In this document: in pieces, positions 60,388-64,000 of the stretch
Numbering within the stretch: position 1 is the first letter of the stretch
Layout: the number at the start of each line of letters is the position of its first letter
Origin: Vreelandella salicampi
Lineage (GTDB): Bacteria > Pseudomonadota > Gammaproteobacteria > Pseudomonadales > Halomonadaceae
DNA length: 64,000 nucleotides
Direction: 5' to 3'
Assembly: GCF_013415105.1 (NCBI RefSeq)
Contig: NZ_JACCDF010000009.1
Location: forward strand, 1 to 64,000
The notes under the pieces: model-generated
The model's database searches: none
What the model saw: the letters and a program-made list of their open reading frames with translations, nothing else
What the model was told of the DNA's origin: nothing
Translations under genes and position numbers: made by a program

Positions 60388-62880
60388 TTATTTGACGTTG
60401 GCTTCTGCCGCGGCAGCCGGAATCGTCGTGCTAGGCTCCGGGTTGTGGTTGATCAGCGTCGATTTATCGCTCGCAAATGCGTCGTAGGCAAAGTCGTCAA
60501 CGGTGAGCATTTCCAATACTTGTGCTTCAAACTCGCGCATGAACGTCGCGTCTTCTTCGCTAATCAGGCCTTTTTCCAGCCCGGCCTCGACACGTTGCTC
60601 GGGGTGAAGCGCTGTCTGCGGCAACTCGCCCTTGGCATAGGCTTTGTTGAGCGTACGGTAGAGCGTTTCGGCGCGGTCATAATCGAGCAGCAGCGCGTTG
60701 TAGCGGGCCAGTGGATTGCGTTCATCGCCGTCGTCTTTGTCCCAGGTGTTACTTAATAATTTGGTGCGCAGCGCCGAGTGGGTGGAGACGCGCTTGGCAA
60801 TATCGCGCGCCAAGTCATCTTGTGGCCGATTCCAGCGGCGACCAGTCGGCATCACGATCACTTTCAACGTTTTGCCCAGCACTCGGTTGGGGAAGTTATC
60901 GAAAATCTCCACAAACGCCTGCTCGGCGCGCTGGAGCAAAAAGCGGCAGCTGTAGTGCAGAAGCGCCTCTTCGCCTTCTACCTTGTCACCGGCTTGCCAC
61001 TGCTTGAGTACCATGGACGCTAGGTAAAGGTTCGAAAGCACATCGCCCAAGCGTGCGGAGAGCATTTCGCGTTTTTTTAGAGCCGAGCCGAGGCTTGCCA
61101 TGGCGGCGTCGGCGCACAAACCAAAGCCAGCCGAAAGACGGGCGATGTCTTGCGCATAGGCGGTTGCAGGGCCGTCGAATGGCACGCTGGGTTTGCCAAT
61201 GCCGAAACCTAAGGTAAAGGCGCGCGCGGCATTGCCGAAAATCAGCCCGGTGTGGCCGAAGAACGCTTTATCAAAGCCTTTGATGTCGTTGGCGTCTTTC
61301 GCGGCGAGCTCGTCTAGTACGTACGGGTGGCAGCGAATCGCGCCCTGACCGAAGATCATCAGGTTACGCGTCATAATGTTTGCGCCTTCCACGGTGATCG
61401 CCACCGGGTTGGCGCTGTAGCCAATACCTAAGTAGTTACGCGGGCCAAGGGTTACCGCCTTGCCGCCGTGTACGTCCATCGCATCGGCCAGAATATCGCG
61501 CTGGAATTCGGTCAGCTGACTTTTCAGAATCGCCGAGGGGACGGCGGGCTTCTCGCCGTGGTCGATCAGATTGGCGGTTTGATACACCGTTGCCTGCGAG
61601 ATGTAGCCGAGTGATGCCATGCGCGCCAGCGGTTCCTGTACGCCTTCCATTTCCGCCACGGGAACGTTGAACTGGCGGCGCACGCGGGTGAATCCACCGC
61701 TCCAGCCCAGTGCATAGCGGGCGGTACCGGTGGCGCCCGAGGGTAGGGTGATGCAGCGGCCGATAGACAGGCACTCGACCAGCATTCGCCAGCCTTCGCC
61801 GATCATCTTCTCACCACCGATGATGGTCTCTAGCGGCACGAATACGTCGTTACCTTTAATCGGGCCGTTCATAAACGGGCTGCCAATCGGGTGGTGGCGG
61901 CGGCCAATTTCCATGCCATCGGTATCGCGGGGAATCAGCGCCAGGGTAATGCCGCGATCTTCTTCGTCGCCCAATAGCTTTTCGGGGTCAAACAGGCGGA
62001 AGGCTAGGCCGACAACGGTGGCAATCGGGGCGAGCGTAATCCAGCGCTTTTCAAAGTTCAGCCGCACGCCGATCACGTCTTTTCCGTCGATCGTCTGCTT
62101 ACACACAATACCGGTATCCGGCAGCGACGTGGCGTCCGAACCGGCGCGAGGGCCAGTCAAACCAAAACAAGGGATTTCGCGACCATCGGCCAGCCGCGGC
62201 AGGTAATGATCTTTTTGCGTTTGCGTGCCGTATTTGAGCAAAAGCTCGCCTGGGCCGAGCGAGTTAGGCACACCCACCGTTACCATCAAGGTTTCGTTGG
62301 CCGAGATCTTTTGCAGCACCATGGATTGCGCTTTGGCAGAGAAGCCTAACCCGCCGTACTCCTTCGGAATAATCATGCCGAAGAAGCCTTCTTTTTTCAG
62401 GTAGTCCCAAAGCTTTTGCGGCAAATCGGCACGCTCTTGGGCAATGTCCCAGGCGTTGCACATGCCGGCAGCCTTGGCACACTGATTATCGAGGAAGGCT
62501 TGCTCATCGTCACGCAGGCCGTCGTCTTTAAAGTCGAGCAGCTTGTTCCATTGGGGTTTGCCGGAGAATAGCTCGCCGTCCCACGAGACAGTACCCGCTT
62601 CCAGCGCGGTGCGCTCGGTGTCGGAGACTTTGGGCGCGACTTTTTTGAACATCGTAAAAAGGCGCGGAGTGAGCCACTGGCGGCGCAGGGCGGGTAAACC
62701 GGCAATGGCGATAGCGGCAGCGCCGAGTAAGAGTAGTACGCCGATAGTTGTGGCATCGACGACCAGCCCGATAACGCCAAGCACGGCAAGTACCGCAAGC
62801 GCGGGTGTTGCCCCGGCCTCGCGGCGCATCACCACGAGCAGGCCAACAACGGCGAGCACAATCAGTAGTAGGGTGAGCAT
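60388..62880 (-). CDS. fadE: Acyl-CoA dehydrogenase FadE
   Basis: 830 residues, close to E. coli FadE (814). Two N-terminal membrane helices (about 1-19 and 28-62) anchor it, then the acyl-CoA dehydrogenase core: FFGMIIPKEYGGLGFSAKAQS, LTGPRAGSDATSLPDTG (FAD-binding region), EGWRMLVECLSIGRCITLPSGATG, and a C-terminal domain of unknown function (DUF1974-like, from about 510). It performs the first dehydrogenation of fatty acid beta-oxidation, passing electrons to an ETF. Start ATG at 62880 follows GGAGTGAT. No beta-oxidation operon partners are in the window. Confidence 0.95.
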   Translation of the reverse strand: MLTLLLIVLAVVGLLVVMRREAGATPALAVLAVLGVIGLVVDATTIGVLLLLGAAAIAIAGLPALRRQWLTPRLFTMFKKVAPKVSDTERTALEAGTVSWDGELFSGKPQWNKLLDFKDDGLRDDEQAFLDNQCAKAAGMCNAWDIAQERADLPQKLWDYLKKEGFFGMIIPKEYGGLGFSAKAQSMVLQKISANETLMVTVGVPNSLGPGELLLKYGTQTQKDHYLPRLADGREIPCFGLTGPRAGSDATSLPDTGIVCKQTIDGKDVIGVRLNFEKRWITLAPIATVVGLAFRLFDPEKLLGDEEDRGITLALIPRDTDGMEIGRRHHPIGSPFMNGPIKGNDVFVPLETIIGGEKMIGEGWRMLVECLSIGRCITLPSGATGTARYALGWSGGFTRVRRQFNVPVAEMEGVQEPLARMASLGYISQATVYQTANLIDHGEKPAVPSAILKSQLTEFQRDILADAMDVHGGKAVTLGPRNYLGIGYSANPVAITVEGANIMTRNLMIFGQGAIRCHPYVLDELAAKDANDIKGFDKAFFGHTGLIFGNAARAFTLGFGIGKPSVPFDGPATAYAQDIARLSAGFGLCADAAMASLGSALKKREMLSARLGDVLSNLYLASMVLKQWQAGDKVEGEEALLHYSCRFLLQRAEQAFVEIFDNFPNRVLGKTLKVIVMPTGRRWNRPQDDLARDIAKRVSTHSALRTKLLSNTWDKDDGDERNPLARYNALLLDYDRAETLYRTLNKAYAKGELPQTALHPEQRVEAGLEKGLISEEDATFMREFEAQVLEMLTVDDFAYDAFASDKSTLINHNPEPSTTIPAAAAEANVK

Positions 62881-62997
62881 AGAATCACTCCAAGTGTGTG
62901 GGTATAGCGGTATAGGTAGTACACGTATTTAAACAGATGTTTGAATACTGGCAGACCTGCGCCATTCAGTGCAAGTGTTTCGGCATTTTTAACGGGC

Positions 62998-63036
62998 ATA
63001 AAAAAACGCCGCAGCATTGGCCGCGACGTTTTAGAG
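62998..63036 (-). terminator. Rho-independent terminator after betA
   Basis: ACGTCGCGGC-CAAT-GCTGCGGCGT is an imperfect stem followed by TTTTTTT on the minus strand, 20 bases past the stop. Confidence 0.78.
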
Positions 63037-63056
63037 TTGAGCCGTGGAGGCTTGGT

Positions 63057-64000
63057 TCAGTGTCGTTTGGCGGGGACGCCATCAGCGACATAATAATCGA
63101 CGTTAGCGCGGGGAAGCGGTTCGCGGCCACGAATGCGGTCAGCGATTTTTTCCGCCAGCATAATCGTCGGTGCATTAAGGTTGCCGGTGGGAATGAGGGG
63201 AAAGAGCGAGGCATCGACGACTCGCAGCCCTTCAATACCGTGCACTCGGCCCTCACCATCGGTGACGGCCATGTTGTCCTCACCCATTCGGCAGCTGCCG
63301 CAGGGGTGATAGGCCGTTTCAGCGTGCTGCTTAACAAAGCTGTCTAGTTCTTCATCGCTTTGCACATCCGGGCCAGGCGCGATCTCGCGGCCGCGGTATG
63401 GCTCAAACGCCGGTTGGGCGATGATCTCGCGGGTAATGCGAATGGCATCACGAAACTCTTGCCAATCTTTCTCTTTGGACATGTAGTTAAAGAGAATGCT
63501 GGGCGCCGCGTGAGGGTCGTTCGAGGTCAGCTGAATACGCCCGCGACTTTCTGAACGCATAGAGCCAACGTGGGCCTGGAACCCGTGAGCCTGCACCGCA
63601 CTCTTGCCGTTGTAGCTGATGGCAATGGGCAGAAAGTGATACTGCAGATTCGGCCACGCTTCTTCATCGTGGCTGCGGATAAACCCGCAGGATTCAAACT
63701 GGTTGCTTGCGCCGATGCCGGTGCCTTTAAACAGCCATTCCGCGCCGATTTTCGGCTGGTTGTACCATTTCAGCGCCGGGTAGAGCGAAATTGGTTCTTT
63801 GCACTCATACTGGATGTACATTTCCAGGTGGTCCTGAAGGTTTTCACCCACGCCGGGCAGCTCGTGCACAACGGGAATATCCAGCGATTTGAGCAGTTCG
63901 CGGTTGCCGATGCCCGAGCGCTGCAGAATCTGCGGTGAGGCAATAGCGCCACCGCACAGCAGTACTTCATTCCGGGCACGAGCTTTTTGAACTTGGCCCT
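63057..64000 (-). CDS. betA: Choline dehydrogenase (GMC oxidoreductase), C-terminal part, cut by window edge
   Basis: About 314 residues in the open minus-strand frame; the N-terminal third with the FAD-binding GxGxxG motif lies beyond 64000. Seen: [21 protein letters not shown] (GMC signature 2), [36 protein letters not shown], and the C-terminal catalytic region [12 protein letters not shown] (active-site His) plus [20 protein letters not shown]. The HPCGxCRMG and QDHLEMYIQ stretches are characteristic of BetA, which oxidises choline to betaine aldehyde for osmoprotection. betB and betI are probably outside the window. Confidence 0.9.
   Translation of the reverse strand, partial: GQVQKARARNEVLLCGGAIASPQILQRSGIGNRELLKSLDIPVVHELPGVGENLQDHLEMYIQYECKEPISLYPALKWYNQPKIGAEWLFKGTGIGASNQFESCGFIRSHDEEAWPNLQYHFLPIAISYNGKSAVQAHGFQAHVGSMRSESRGRIQLTSNDPHAAPSILFNYMSKEKDWQEFRDAIRITREIIAQPAFEPYRGREIAPGPDVQSDEELDSFVKQHAETAYHPCGSCRMGEDNMAVTDGEGRVHGIEGLRVVDASLFPLIPTGNLNAPTIMLAEKIADRIRGREPLPRANVDYYVADGVPAKRH

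Noticed and set aside
1-64000. CRISPR arrays, tRNA or rRNA genes, riboswitches, prophage genes
   Set aside because: I looked for regularly spaced repeats, cloverleaf ends and phage structural proteins and saw none that I could support.

Overview
The window looks like a gammaproteobacterial chromosome of the Halomonadaceae (Halomonas/Vreelandella type). This is inferred from gene order and protein family resemblance, not from a database search. The support is the run leuCDB-asd-fimV-truA-trpFBA-accD-folC-dedD-cvpA-purF-metZ, a haem-uptake cluster, and a choline-oxidase type gene (betA) at the right edge, as expected in an osmoadapted marine bacterium. I see no tRNA, rRNA, CRISPR array or phage structural genes.

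Region 1 (1-8.1 kb) is an integron-like cassette cluster without a visible integrase. Short, mostly promoterless plus-strand genes alternate with imperfect hairpin sites whose ends read TAAC and GTTA, like attC sites. Cargo: two ParD/RelB-ParE type toxin-antitoxin pairs, a small membrane protein, an SGNH hydrolase whose GDSL motif reads ADSL, a SagB-like nitroreductase split by a complete IS66-family element with an 8-bp target duplication, and several decayed genes (low-molecular-weight phosphatase, Old Yellow Enzyme fragment, GNAT with an internal stop), then a small unknown gene and an intact GNAT. Region 2 (8.2-11.6 kb) holds a LysR regulator divergent from a monooxygenase/DUF2798 pair, remnants of a nitronate monooxygenase and of a response regulator-GGDEF gene, and an internally deleted IS5-family element. 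A 32-bp near-identical repeat occurs at 1873-1904 and 10882-10913.

Region 3 (11.6-16.5 kb) is a three-gene efflux system of the YhiI-RbbA-YhhJ type, richer in C/G-ending codons than its neighbours and possibly also acquired.

Region 4 (16.6-34.9 kb) is the conserved biosynthetic core: a LysR regulator divergent from leuCD-leuB, then asd, fimV, truA-trpF-trpB-trpA, accD-folC-dedD-cvpA-purF and metZ. Together these make leucine, the aspartate-family precursor, tryptophan, malonyl-CoA, folylpolyglutamates, purines and homocysteine. A 17-codon leucine-rich reading frame bridges trpF and trpB, and a perfect 16-bp palindrome lies before purF.

Region 5 (35-64 kb) has a GAF-PAS-GAF-GGDEF-EAL protein, a TSUP carrier, mgtE, a DUF454 protein, a haem uptake operon (hemP, receptor, hmuSTUV) with a good Fur box, a Tat-exported PhoX phosphatase behind a Pho box, a DUF1127/LysR pair flanked by two near-identical hairpins, cytochrome b561-YceI, a MATE pump, an NCS2 permease, an aromatic aminotransferase-phhB pair lacking phhA, a coiled-coil membrane protein, an SLC13/RCK-type transporter, fadE and the 3' part of betA.
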